26,397 nucleotides of DNA, from IMG/VR virus record IMGVR_UViG_3300010368_000090, positions 1 through 26,397 of that record, one strand, 5' to 3'. Of the stretch, positions 16,521 through 25,735 are shown one piece after another. A model generated the notes under the pieces. That model saw only the letters and a list, made by a program, of their open reading frames with translations. It had not been told where the DNA came from and did no database searches. This DNA is from a virus. Both the position numbers and the translations under genes were made by a program. Numbering within the stretch: the stretch's first letter is position 1; each line of letters opens with the position of its first letter.

Positions 16521-17303
16521 ATGGCAGCAGCAACAACAATAATAGCAGGAGGTAGTGCACTACTAGGAGCAGGTACCAGTATAATGGGAGGATTCGCTTC
16601 AAAAAAAGCAGCTAGAAAAGCTGAAATGGCAGCTCAAAACGCACTAAGCAGAGCTAAGAAGCAATTATCTATTACGAGAACAGAGGAGCTACAAGTGCCT
16701 CTAGAATCTTACCAGTTACAGCAACAAGCTTTAGTTGCTGGTCAGCAGCAAGCTATTGAAGGATTGAGAGAGAGCGGACAGAGAGCTGTTCAAGGTGGTC
16801 TACCAGCGTTACAAGCGCAGGTGCAGGCTGGTGCAGAAAATATAAGACAGGATCAGGCACAGGCGATATATGACAGAGAGAAGATGATCGTTGACGAGAA
16901 GAAGACGGCTGATCAACAACTAGCTAGCCTAGAATTACAAACAGCACAGGGAGCTCAGATGGCAGCAGCACAGGCTGACGAAAGAGCGGCTCAACAGTTT
17001 ACATCAGGTATCCAAGGTATAGCTGCGGCAGGGCAATCATTATATGCACAGTCAGACCTATACAAGAAAGTCGATCCAGCGGCTACAGCTACAGCTACAG
17101 CGGCAGCTACATCGGAAACGCCACAAGTAGCTCCATTCGCAGTAAGCAATGGCGTTGGGAAGACAGCATCAGTTTTTGTGCCACAAGCCGGTGTGCAGCC
17201 TGTGGGTGATTTTAATCAAATGACGAGACTACCAGGAATAAACGATCCAATTCAGCAATTCGGAATTCAACCTTATGATTTCTCAGGGATAAGATTTAAT
17301 TAA
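16521..17303 (+). CDS. Internal virion (ejection) protein, T7 gp14-like in style
   Basis: 260 residues, beginning 3 bases after the acetyltransferase stop. The N-terminus (TTIIAGGSALLGAGTSIMGG, about 5-24) is a Gly/Ala-rich hydrophobic helix, followed by a basic patch (KKAARKAE). Residues 35-180 are almost entirely Ala/Gln/Glu/Arg helix, probably coiled coil. A low-complexity Ala-Thr linker follows at about 188-198, then a Pro/Gly-rich C-terminus. This layout, small with one membrane-active helix at the N-terminus and a long Gln/Ala helix, is that of the smallest internal core protein of short-tailed phages, which helps build the trans-envelope DNA channel. Position next to two larger cargo genes supports it. 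No catalytic motif is seen, and sequence identity to T7 gp14 is not claimed. Confidence 0.62.
   Translation: MAAATTIIAGGSALLGAGTSIMGGFASKKAARKAEMAAQNALSRAKKQLSITRTEELQVPLESYQLQQQALVAGQQQAIEGLRESGQRAVQGGLPALQAQVQAGAENIRQDQAQAIYDREKMIVDEKKTADQQLASLELQTAQGAQMAAAQADERAAQQFTSGIQGIAAAGQSLYAQSDLYKKVDPAATATATAAATSETPQVAPFAVSNGVGKTASVFVPQAGVQPVGDFNQMTRLPGINDPIQQFGIQPYDFSGIRFN
17083..17100 (+). repeat. Short tandem repeat, CTACAG x3
   Basis: Three perfect 6-base copies encode an alternating Ala-Thr linker in the 260-residue internal protein. Imperfect continuation is visible on the 3' side (CGGCAGCTACA). It is a likely site of length variation. Confidence 0.8.
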
Positions 17304-17316
17304 ACAATAACAAAAC

Positions 17317-18900
17317 ATGGGAACATACTACGGATACGTAAACAGAGATCAGGATAAATCAGTAATTGATTGGGCTGGAATAACTAAGAATATATCTGAT
17401 GATATAATCAAAGAAAAAAACAGTAGAGAGGCTCGAAGATTTGAATTAGACAAGACTCAGGACGAGCAGTTAAGGAAACTAGACGAGTATACTCAAGGTA
17501 TAGATAAGAACGCTAATCAGGCGGCACTGGAAGCGGCACAGAGTTACAGAGACTTCTTAATGGAGAATCACAAGTTAATGAAGGCAGGACTTGTTAGTGT
17601 TAATGATTCTAAGCTAGTAAAGGAGAACGCAAAGTCAACATGGGGGACACTAAACAAAGCATTTAAGGGGCACCAAGATGCGATACAGGCTAAGATTGAT
17701 CAAGGTGGAGCAGGTAATCTACTCCTTGCTGAGAGAATGTCCACGGCTTTTGACTTCCAGAACAAAAAAATAGTACCAAGTAGAAATGGTGAGGCAGTAT
17801 TCGTTAACATTGATCCAAAGACAGGAAAGATGGATATGGAGACAGCTATGCCAGTTTCTGGTTTATTGAATAATCAACAGAGAATGTGGGACACCATAGA
17901 TGTACAAGAAAGCGCATCAAAGGCAGCGGATGCAGCCTCTATATATAAGTACTCCCCAACATCAACCAGGTCGATTAAAAACATAAGGGAAAACGAAGAT
18001 TTTAAGGATTGGAAAGAAAATACCATTTTAGCTGCCCTAGATACACCTCAAAGACAAGCCTCTGTATTAATGGATTATTTAGGCGTTGATCCTGATGATA
18101 TAAAAATGGTAGAAGATAGCCAAGGTGTTCTACAACCAGAACTAACCCCAGAACAACTACAGGCCGCAAAGGATGCCTACGGATCTGCCTTAGAGATAGG
18201 TTTAGGGTATGAAGAGACAATAACAGAGGCTAGAGCGCCTAGTGCGGCAGAAATATCAGTTGGCCGAGGTAAGAAAACTAAAGAAGCCACATATAACACT
18301 ATTAAAGAGGCTCTTCAAGGTGATTCAACTAAATTTAAGACTATATTTGACCCTATGGGTCAGGCGTTAGTTACTGTAGACCCAGAAGGGAAAACAATAA
18401 CAATAGGAAACAACGACCCAATAGACATAAGCTCTGACCAACTTATAGATCAAAGTGGTGGAAGGATTGCGGCTCAATTGAGTGGTCTTCCAGCTTTTGC
18501 TGATGCTGGTATGTCGGCAGAAGATTTTAGTGCGTTTATCAGAAAGAAAAACCTAAAAAATCCTAGAGTAAGTGAAAAAGTTTCTAAATTTGAAACCTTT
18601 GACACTACTAAAGCAAAACCATATGTCACCGAAGACAATATATCAAAACTAAACCGTGCGTTAATATTTGAGACAGGTATAGGTGAAATAACCAGAACTA
18701 ACCTAAAAGGCAGAAGAGATAGTTTTAGGAGATCAATAACGGAAATTGCTGGTCCAGCAAGGGTAAATGTTGAGGTATTAGATGATGACACAGTAGTTGT
18801 TGGTGATATTACCATACCAAATGGTATAACTAAGCCTAAGGAAGTACTAGAGGCAATAGAGGCTAGTAAAAAAGCTAAAAAGAAAATGCCAGGTACATAA
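17317..18900 (+). CDS. Putative cargo (internal virion) protein, unknown fold
   Basis: 527 residues between two presumed internal proteins. I do not recognise a domain. Residues about 25-135 are a charged helical stretch (REARRFELDKTQDEQLRKLD and following), probably coiled coil. Residues 140-370 are mixed, with a possible beta segment around TIFDPMGQALVTVDPEGKTI. The C-terminal ~80 residues end in a Lys-rich tail (ASKKAKKKMPGT). There is no signal peptide or obvious membrane helix. The start ATG at 17317 follows ACAATAACAAAAC, and the 13-base gap to the previous gene suggests one transcript. Genes in this place in crAss-like phages code proteins packaged in the capsid and ejected with DNA; that role is inferred from context only. 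Confidence 0.55.
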   Translation: MGTYYGYVNRDQDKSVIDWAGITKNISDDIIKEKNSREARRFELDKTQDEQLRKLDEYTQGIDKNANQAALEAAQSYRDFLMENHKLMKAGLVSVNDSKLVKENAKSTWGTLNKAFKGHQDAIQAKIDQGGAGNLLLAERMSTAFDFQNKKIVPSRNGEAVFVNIDPKTGKMDMETAMPVSGLLNNQQRMWDTIDVQESASKAADAASIYKYSPTSTRSIKNIRENEDFKDWKENTILAALDTPQRQASVLMDYLGVDPDDIKMVEDSQGVLQPELTPEQLQAAKDAYGSALEIGLGYEETITEARAPSAAEISVGRGKKTKEATYNTIKEALQGDSTKFKTIFDPMGQALVTVDPEGKTITIGNNDPIDISSDQLIDQSGGRIAAQLSGLPAFADAGMSAEDFSAFIRKKNLKNPRVSEKVSKFETFDTTKAKPYVTEDNISKLNRALIFETGIGEITRTNLKGRRDSFRRSITEIAGPARVNVEVLDDDTVVVGDITIPNGITKPKEVLEAIEASKKAKKKMPGT

Positions 18901-18918
18901 TAAATTAAATAACAAGAA

Positions 18919-21900
18919 ATGAACGAAGAAGCAATAAAAGCACTGTATGAGTCAGTATCTGTAGACTATGAGGTGGGGACTATAGATGAATTCAAGGCTT
19001 ACTTGTCTGATGATTACAAGCGTAACCAGTTTTTTGAAAATGTAATCAAACCGGAGTATGATGTCGAAAGTATAGATGAGTTTGAGTCCGCTTATGGTTT
19101 AAAAAAAAAAGTCGATTCTACTTTGGAAACGGAAGATATGGTTGGTACTACAAAAACGGGAACAACTCCTGGATCTTTGGCTTCTTCAGAAACACCACCC
19201 GTTAGCATACCGGTAAAAGAAGAAAAACTTCTAATCGATGGATTTGATCCGAGTACATTAACAGCACCTGTAGAGGATGGGACAATTCCTGACCCATTAG
19301 AGACAGAAACTAAAGTCTTAACTGAGCTAGGAGTTGAGCCAGTAGAGTTTAAGACATGGAAAGAAGAAAACCTAAGGCCGGAATCAAAATCATATAAGTT
19401 TTTTAAAGAACTACTCCTGAATGATGAGGGTCAACAATATGAGGATGAACAGAAAATCCAGAAACAGGTTACGGCTTACTTAGCTCAGAAATTAAACAAA
19501 AATCTAGAAGCAATAGATGCAGCAGATGAAGAGGCTCAAAAAGTTTTAATAGAACAGAACAGGAAAGATGCGCAGACTATTGTAAATAACCTAAAGGCAT
19601 ACAAGAAAGAGGCTGTAATTGACGACCTAGAGAGCAGAAAAAACCTACTAAGACGTCAAAGAGCTGGTGGCGTTAAAATGGCCGCTTCAACAGGTTTTGA
19701 AATGATAAAAGCCGCTGGTAATGCTGCCGCAAATTTCGCAATGGGTACAGCAGCAGCGCTGTTCACAGAGGCTGACGCTTTGTTGAACGCAACTGGTGCA
19801 GACAAAAAAGGAGCCCTCCTTGGCATCGCTGAAATGTTCCTAGATTCAGCGGAACACTACAGTTTAGATGCAGGTGAAACACAGAGATCCGCATTTGTAC
19901 AGGGTAAAGAAGTAATAAGCAATGGTAAAACATATATAGTATCTGATGATGGCGTTATTTACGATGAAGAAACACACATAAGAGTTGATGATATACTACC
20001 TGAGACAGAGGTAGCAAGCATACAAGATAAGGCGTCAAAAATTGAGGGAGACAGTACAAGCTTTGATATGGGATCTGGATTAACTGGACTTACAAGTACC
20101 GTAGTAAATTTATTTGGATTAATACGAGGAGGTAAGAAGCTTCAAAAATCTCTTGGAGTAAACCCTAAAGTTGGTATGGGGCTAATGTCTTTTGCCAGTA
20201 CAGTTTCGTCCAGTGTAGAATCTGTTAAGGACGATCTTATGGCTCAGGGAGTTAGTGAAAAAGAGGCCACAAATAAAGCCCTTGTTTTTGGTAGCGCCAT
20301 AGCAACACTAGACGGAGTTTTCTCTGCACTAGCAGGTAGTAATGAGAAATTACTTGGATCCACGAAAGTAGTAAAAGACTTATTAATAGACCTAGCAAAG
20401 AAAAAAGGTAAAGAATTTTCCGCTCAACAACTTAAAAGAAAAGCAGGAGATCTTATTAAAGAGAACGCAAAGGAACTGTTTATAGAGGAAATACCTGTTC
20501 TTTTATCTGAAAGAGGTATAAACAACGTTATAAACTATAGCGTAGGAATGGACGTAAGAGCTGGAGTTGAAGACTTAAAAAGAGCTGACTTCATGGAAAC
20601 CGCTTTCTTGACATTAGGGGCAACTACAGGAATGGGTAGTAAGAGATTACTTACATCTAATCAAAGAAACGATGTTGTTAGATACTTATCTAATAATATA
20701 AAAGATGTGGACGTAGTAAGCGCTAAGCTAGTGACAGAAGGTTTACTTACTCAGCAAGAAGCTGATAATGCCGTAAGTGAGGTAAAATCAATGCAATATG
20801 CGGAAACTAAAGTATCAGGTGCCGTTAAGACCACTGAGAATATGATAGAGGCCGCAGCCTTAATAGAGAAGAAAGAAAAGTTAATCTCAGAGAGAGAAAA
20901 TACAGACCCATCGTTAAGGGCTGATATAGATAAAAGAATAAACTCAATTGATCAGCAACTTGAACAACTCAAGCAGAAGGACGATAAAGATGTTCAGGAT
21001 ATTATTAACGGAGAGAAGGACGGAGAGATAAAAATAGAGGTAACTAGAGAGGAAGCTGTTGAGGCTTTGAAAGCTGAAAACGAAGCTAATGAAAGACTAG
21101 GACTTCCTACTATTATAGAGTCCGAAGCAAACATTCTTAAGACACAAGAGAAACTAATAAAAGAGAAACAAGATGCCATTCAAAAGCAAGAAACAAGAGA
21201 AGTACCTGATGCTAAACCAGCCGAAGGTGTACAAGAAGTGGAAACAGAGGTACGGGTTACTCCTGAGCAAGAAACAGAAGTAGAGAGTCCAATAAAGGAT
21301 AATCTACAAGAAAACGAAACTATTGTTCAAACTAGAAAAGATAGTAAAGGTCGAGTATTTACTACCACTAAACAAGAATCCGTAAGAGAACGTGATGGAT
21401 TAAAAACTACTAAGTTTAAGTTTAACAGAGACGATAAATCAACCGACCAAAGAAACGATGCTTTTGCTCCTGAGGACGTAGCATTAGCAGGAACTAACTT
21501 TGAGATTAACCCTGAAGATAGACTAGACCTTCAAGAAGGTGAGACAGCTACTTATGAGATAAGTGAAATAAGAGAGGGCGATACAGGAGTAGGCGCTTCT
21601 GTAAAGTTTACAACAATTGATGCTGATGGGAACCAAATAGGTAGCTTTCAAGGTGATGTGACATTGGTTGAAAAGCCTGATACAAAGAAAGATGAGAGTG
21701 AACAAACAGTATCTGAAATAGATGAAGTAACAGTTACTGAAGAGAAAGTAGTACCAGCTGGTAAGAGGTTGTTTAACAACCCAAACCCTGAAACTACAGA
21801 GATATCTAAGAAGTACAAGAAAGAAAGAAATAATGAAACACCTGAGGGTGAACCAATAACATCTATTGATACTGAGAACTCTAGAGATATTGCTGATGTG

Positions 21901-24900
21901 TATGAGTCACTAGAAGACTCGCCTAATGATCCAATGGTTCAGGAGGCATACTCATTAATGGCAGATGAAACAGCGGCACAACACCAAGATATTATTAACG
22001 CTGGATACGAGGTTGAGATCTGGAACGGAGAGGGTGAGCCTTACGCAAACGCTCAAGAAATGATTGACGATGTTCGTGACAATAAGCACATGTGGATATT
22101 TTCAACCGAGGCCGGGTTTGGGGATACTGCAATCACAGAAGAACAAAGACAACAAAATAAATTACTACAAGATTCTGGCTTCAAGGACAAGAACGGCAAC
22201 ACTTTACTATACAATGACTTGTTTAGATTTGTGCATGACTTCTTTGGACACACAGAGAGAGGTAATGGTTTCGGACCTGTTGGTGAAGAGAACGCATGGG
22301 ACGTACACTCAAGAATGTATACACCATTAGCTAGGAGAGCTATGACCACTGAGACAAGGGGTCAGAATAGCTGGGTTAACTTTGGACCTCAAATGAGGAA
22401 TGATAAAGGGGAGTTAATCAAGGAAGGTGAAGAGGGATATATTATTCCAAAAGAGAGAGCGTTTGCTCCTCAAAAAATGGCGCTTATGCCAGAACTATAC
22501 TCTATGCTTGAGAATGAAGTTGAGGCAGGTGTATCTAAGCTATCACAAGAGTTTAAAGGCAAGCCATCTATGGAAGAGGTTTACAATAAAGCTGAAGATT
22601 TAGGTATTACACAAAAAGAAGCTAGAGAGTATCTGAATAAAATAGGATACACAGAACAAGAGATAAAAGATTTTGTTTTTAAGAGAGAAGATATGTCTGT
22701 AAAGAGAGATGTCGCTGGCGATAAAAATATATTTGTAAAAGGTAAGAATATTACGTTAAACTTCTTAGACACTATAAAAAGAAAGTACGCCTCTGCAAAG
22801 TCATACATGCCTAAGAATGCGTTCATAGCAAAAGAAACTAAGAATGCACATATACAGGCTGAAGTTAAGGTAGCAGAGAGAATGGCTAGGAGGCTTAACA
22901 AAATGCTTAAGGGTCAACCTGATAGTGTGTATAATGAGGTAAACAAATTAATGAGAGGTGAACAGGCTGACCTACCAATAAAGATATCTCTAATAGCTAC
23001 AGCTATGAGGAATCATATTGACTCACTTTCAGAGAAACTTGTAATGAGTGGTGCGGTAGAATCTGAAGCTGCTGCGGCTAATATAATGAGTAATATTGGC
23101 GAATATATGAACAGATCATATAGACTATTCGATGATAAAAATTATGCCGACAATATATCAGAAGAGGTAATACTTGAGGCTAAAGAATTCCTAAAGGCGC
23201 AGGAATTAAATAGAATCACAAAGGAAGCGGCTAAAGAAAATATAACCCCACAAGAATATGTTAATAAACAAGAGGGAGGTAAAAACTTTACACTTGAACA
23301 GTACGTTAATGCTACAGCAGATCAAGCGGTTAGAAGTATAATTAAAAAGGATGAGGCCAATGCGTTTGTTAGTGCTGTAGTAAACGAAGCTAAAAAAGAC
23401 ACAAAGATACTTAAGGAGAGAAAAGAAATACCAGCAGAAATAAGAGCCCTTATGGGTGAGTACACAGATGCAGCGTACAATTATGTAATGAGCGTAGGTA
23501 AAATAAAGGCGATTATTGAGACACAGAAATACCTAGACAAACTTAAAGACATAGGTGATGGGGTATTCCTATTTAAAGAGGGTGATCGTAGAAGACCTGA
23601 TGGGTATACTAAAATAGCATCTGAAACAAACAAAACATTGGAGCCATTGAACGGATACTACGCACCCAAGGAGCTTGTTGATCAGATGAACTCAGGACCA
23701 CTTAACTTTAGAGGATTTGGAGAGGACTTTCAAAAGGCTTTTGAGGTATATATGAAAGCAGTTGGTGCTGTGAAGTACACAAAGACAATATTGTCTGTAG
23801 GTACTCACGTAAAAAACGTGCTAGGTAATGCTTACTTTATGGCTCAGAACGGATACTTTAACCCAAAAGATTACAATGAGGCATATAAAGTACTCATAAA
23901 TGAATTTAGGAACCTTGATAACGAGCAGTTAAATAAGAAGCTGGACGAGTACATAAAGGCAGGTATTATAAACCAAGGTGTTAGCCTAAGAGAGGTTCAA
24001 GGATTACTTGAAGGTGAACAGGATTTTGATGTCAAAATAGAGAAGAGAACAGCTAAGAGATCCGAGAACATAATAAAAAAGGGAGCTAAATATATAGGAA
24101 AAAAAGCAGAAGAAGCTTACCAAGCTGAGGATGATTTGTTTAAGATAGTTGCATATGAGAATGAAAAAAGAGACTACGCAAAGATAGAGTTCGACAAGGA
24201 TTACAATGATCTTTCAGAAAAAGAAAAAGCTAAAGTCGACAGTAAGGTTGCAGAGATAGTGAAAAACATACTACCAAACTACTCTAGGTTAGGGAATATA
24301 TCTAAGAAACTTAGAGCATTACCAGTTGCTACCTTTATATCGTTTCAATTAGAGGCATATAGAACAGCATATAACTCATTTGATTTAGCTCTAAAAGAGG
24401 TTAAATCTGAAAACCCTAGAGAGCGAAAAAAGGGAGCTAAGAGATTAACAAGTTTAATTGGTTTCCAGGGGCTAAAGTATGCTGTCCTTGGCATGTTAGG
24501 AAACGCACTTTTAGGAGATGATGATGAAGATGAAGAAGAAAGTAAATTACAAGAAGTTTTTGAAGGAGCAATTGGGATTTCAAAACCAAAAACAGGCGTG
24601 ATGGATGCAAGACCTTATTTACCTTTCTGGTCACAAAACTCAGATATATTAATAACAAAGGCTGGTAATGGCAAGTTCTCATATATAGACATGAGCGCAT
24701 CTGACCCTTACGGAGGATTAGCTAAAGTAGTTAGGGCAGCTCAAAGAGGAGATAATGTAAAAGACGCTGTTTTAGACGCAGCTACAGAACTTTTAAATCC
24801 AATATTCAGCCCCGATATACTTGCAGGAGCCCTTAATACAATAATACAAAATAGAGATATATATGGGAAAAAAGTATTTGAAGAAACAGACTCTGCTGAT

Positions 24901-25425
24901 GAGGCTGCAATTAAAATAATAGATGTGTTATATAAAACATTTGAGCCAGGGACATTGACATCACTAAGAAAAATAGCTGGAATGGACACCCCAGGTAAGG
25001 CGTACACAGACTATGGAAGGTATGTCACTAAAATGATGAAGACAAAAAACGGTCTTTTGGATGCACTTGGACAACTAACAGGGTTTAAGAACAACGAAGT
25101 TGATATTGAAATGCAGATGAACTATAAACTAGGAGATCTAAAGGAGAAGATGAAGCCTATTGAGATTAAAAAGTATATAGCAAAAAAGAACATAGAAACT
25201 ACTGGGGACGCTAGAGAATATGTTAAACTTATAAAAAGCGAGCACGCTGATAAAGATGAGGTTTACCAAGAGGCTAGTAAGTTAGTTAAATCTGCAATGA
25301 AATTTGGATTAACTATAGAAAAAATATACCCAATGTTAAAGAGCAAGTTTCCAAAAGGTGATGATGCAGATATTATCTTCTTGTATGATCAAATAGCCAG
25401 TCAGATTATACAAAAAGATGAGTAA
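18919..25425 (+). CDS. Giant polyvalent cargo protein, presumed ejected with DNA
   Basis: 2168 residues. The N-terminus holds two copies of a short motif, YEVGTIDEF (17-25) and YDVESIDEF (47-55). Residues about 249-292, 385-404, 416-430 and 455-475 are Gly/Ala-rich hydrophobic or amphipathic segments that could enter membranes. A charged, coiled region spans about 640-780. Residues about 975-1196 form a highly conserved-looking domain with V-H-D-F-F-G-H (1105-1111), GEENAW (1122-1127) and TTETRGQ (1143-1149). Residues about 1580-2050 (TKTILSVGTHVKNVLGN, RALPVATFISFQLEAYRT, TFEPGTLTSLRKIAG) resemble modules of phage 'polyvalent' proteins, possibly the LPD38 type, followed by a helical tail. 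No RNA polymerase signature is present. The gene carries a run of ten A at codons 61-64. It ends overlapping the opposing gene by 20 bases. Role inferred: channel formation plus one or more enzymes delivered at infection. Confidence 0.66.
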   Translation: MNEEAIKALYESVSVDYEVGTIDEFKAYLSDDYKRNQFFENVIKPEYDVESIDEFESAYGLKKKVDSTLETEDMVGTTKTGTTPGSLASSETPPVSIPVKEEKLLIDGFDPSTLTAPVEDGTIPDPLETETKVLTELGVEPVEFKTWKEENLRPESKSYKFFKELLLNDEGQQYEDEQKIQKQVTAYLAQKLNKNLEAIDAADEEAQKVLIEQNRKDAQTIVNNLKAYKKEAVIDDLESRKNLLRRQRAGGVKMAASTGFEMIKAAGNAAANFAMGTAAALFTEADALLNATGADKKGALLGIAEMFLDSAEHYSLDAGETQRSAFVQGKEVISNGKTYIVSDDGVIYDEETHIRVDDILPETEVASIQDKASKIEGDSTSFDMGSGLTGLTSTVVNLFGLIRGGKKLQKSLGVNPKVGMGLMSFASTVSSSVESVKDDLMAQGVSEKEATNKALVFGSAIATLDGVFSALAGSNEKLLGSTKVVKDLLIDLAKKKGKEFSAQQLKRKAGDLIKENAKELFIEEIPVLLSERGINNVINYSVGMDVRAGVEDLKRADFMETAFLTLGATTGMGSKRLLTSNQRNDVVRYLSNNIKDVDVVSAKLVTEGLLTQQEADNAVSEVKSMQYAETKVSGAVKTTENMIEAAALIEKKEKLISERENTDPSLRADIDKRINSIDQQLEQLKQKDDKDVQDIINGEKDGEIKIEVTREEAVEALKAENEANERLGLPTIIESEANILKTQEKLIKEKQDAIQKQETREVPDAKPAEGVQEVETEVRVTPEQETEVESPIKDNLQENETIVQTRKDSKGRVFTTTKQESVRERDGLKTTKFKFNRDDKSTDQRNDAFAPEDVALAGTNFEINPEDRLDLQEGETATYEISEIREGDTGVGASVKFTTIDADGNQIGSFQGDVTLVEKPDTKKDESEQTVSEIDEVTVTEEKVVPAGKRLFNNPNPETTEISKKYKKERNNETPEGEPITSIDTENSRDIADVYESLEDSPNDPMVQEAYSLMADETAAQHQDIINAGYEVEIWNGEGEPYANAQEMIDDVRDNKHMWIFSTEAGFGDTAITEEQRQQNKLLQDSGFKDKNGNTLLYNDLFRFVHDFFGHTERGNGFGPVGEENAWDVHSRMYTPLARRAMTTETRGQNSWVNFGPQMRNDKGELIKEGEEGYIIPKERAFAPQKMALMPELYSMLENEVEAGVSKLSQEFKGKPSMEEVYNKAEDLGITQKEAREYLNKIGYTEQEIKDFVFKREDMSVKRDVAGDKNIFVKGKNITLNFLDTIKRKYASAKSYMPKNAFIAKETKNAHIQAEVKVAERMARRLNKMLKGQPDSVYNEVNKLMRGEQADLPIKISLIATAMRNHIDSLSEKLVMSGAVESEAAAANIMSNIGEYMNRSYRLFDDKNYADNISEEVILEAKEFLKAQELNRITKEAAKENITPQEYVNKQEGGKNFTLEQYVNATADQAVRSIIKKDEANAFVSAVVNEAKKDTKILKERKEIPAEIRALMGEYTDAAYNYVMSVGKIKAIIETQKYLDKLKDIGDGVFLFKEGDRRRPDGYTKIASETNKTLEPLNGYYAPKELVDQMNSGPLNFRGFGEDFQKAFEVYMKAVGAVKYTKTILSVGTHVKNVLGNAYFMAQNGYFNPKDYNEAYKVLINEFRNLDNEQLNKKLDEYIKAGIINQGVSLREVQGLLEGEQDFDVKIEKRTAKRSENIIKKGAKYIGKKAEEAYQAEDDLFKIVAYENEKRDYAKIEFDKDYNDLSEKEKAKVDSKVAEIVKNILPNYSRLGNISKKLRALPVATFISFQLEAYRTAYNSFDLALKEVKSENPRERKKGAKRLTSLIGFQGLKYAVLGMLGNALLGDDDEDEEESKLQEVFEGAIGISKPKTGVMDARPYLPFWSQNSDILITKAGNGKFSYIDMSASDPYGGLAKVVRAAQRGDNVKDAVLDAATELLNPIFSPDILAGALNTIIQNRDIYGKKVFEETDSADEAAIKIIDVLYKTFEPGTLTSLRKIAGMDTPGKAYTDYGRYVTKMMKTKNGLLDALGQLTGFKNNEVDIEMQMNYKLGDLKEKMKPIEIKKYIAKKNIETTGDAREYVKLIKSEHADKDEVYQEASKLVKSAMKFGLTIEKIYPMLKSKFPKGDDADIIFLYDQIASQIIQKDE

Positions 25426-25669
25426 TCCAAGCTATTAATCCGTTAATATTTAACGCAACAAGATTCCACTGCTTCCTGGAGGAGGTTTGAACAATTACAA
25501 AAATAAAACCAACAATATACAGTGCTGGTTCAATGGTCCACTGGGCGGCGATAAGAAAACCGCTGCCCATGTATCCCACTCTTGACGCAAATTTTTGGTA
25601 TGAGGTTAGTTTGTTTGTATAAGACAGAAGTCTCAACAACTTCCGCTTAATTTTTTTGCGTTTTTTCAT
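25406..25669 (-). CDS. Small membrane protein, unknown function
   Basis: 87 residues. A very basic N-terminus (MKKRKKIKRKLLRLLSYTNK) precedes two hydrophobic segments, about 33-59 (MGSGFLIAAQWTIEPALYIV and following) and 67-86 (WNLVALNINGLIAWITHLFV). The basic end and short loop between the helices suggest a two-pass inner-membrane protein with the N-terminus inside. The motif RKQWNLVALNINGLIAW is distinctive, but I cannot name the family. A holin or other lysis role is possible, but there is no endolysin next to it in the window. It is the last gene of the - strand cluster and overlaps the end of the cargo gene by 20 bases, convergent. A hairpin (25684-25705) lies in the 66-base gap before its ATG. 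The start has no Shine-Dalgarno sequence; ACTTAAATTAAT precedes it. Confidence 0.65.
   Translation of the reverse strand: MKKRKKIKRKLLRLLSYTNKLTSYQKFASRVGYMGSGFLIAAQWTIEPALYIVGFIFVIVQTSSRKQWNLVALNINGLIAWITHLFV
25441..25455. repeat. Inverted repeat CGTTAA-TAT-TTAACG at the convergent junction
   Basis: A perfect 6-base stem with a 3-base loop lies 16 bases after the stop of the giant cargo gene and inside the 3' end of the opposing gene. It has no T tract, so it is at best a weak bidirectional terminator. Confidence 0.4.
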
Positions 25670-25683
25670 ATTAATTTAAGTAA

Positions 25684-25705
25684 AAGTTTCCATATAAAGA
25701 AACTT
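25684..25705 (-). promoter_or_regulatory. Hairpin in the leader of the small membrane protein
   Basis: AAGTTTC and GAAACTT form a 7-base stem with an 8-base loop, 15 bases before the ATG at 25669 on the - strand. The bases after it are TTACTTAAA, not a T tract, so it is a poor terminator. It could protect or pause the upstream message or affect translation of the 87-residue protein. Confidence 0.35.
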
Positions 25706-25735
25706 ATGAGAGTGATAAACACCCAAGAAAAAAAT

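Noticed and set aside
22064-22330. 88-residue + strand frame inside the cargo gene
   Set aside because: It is a shadow of the highly conserved-looking HDxxGH domain in another frame and has no start context of its own.
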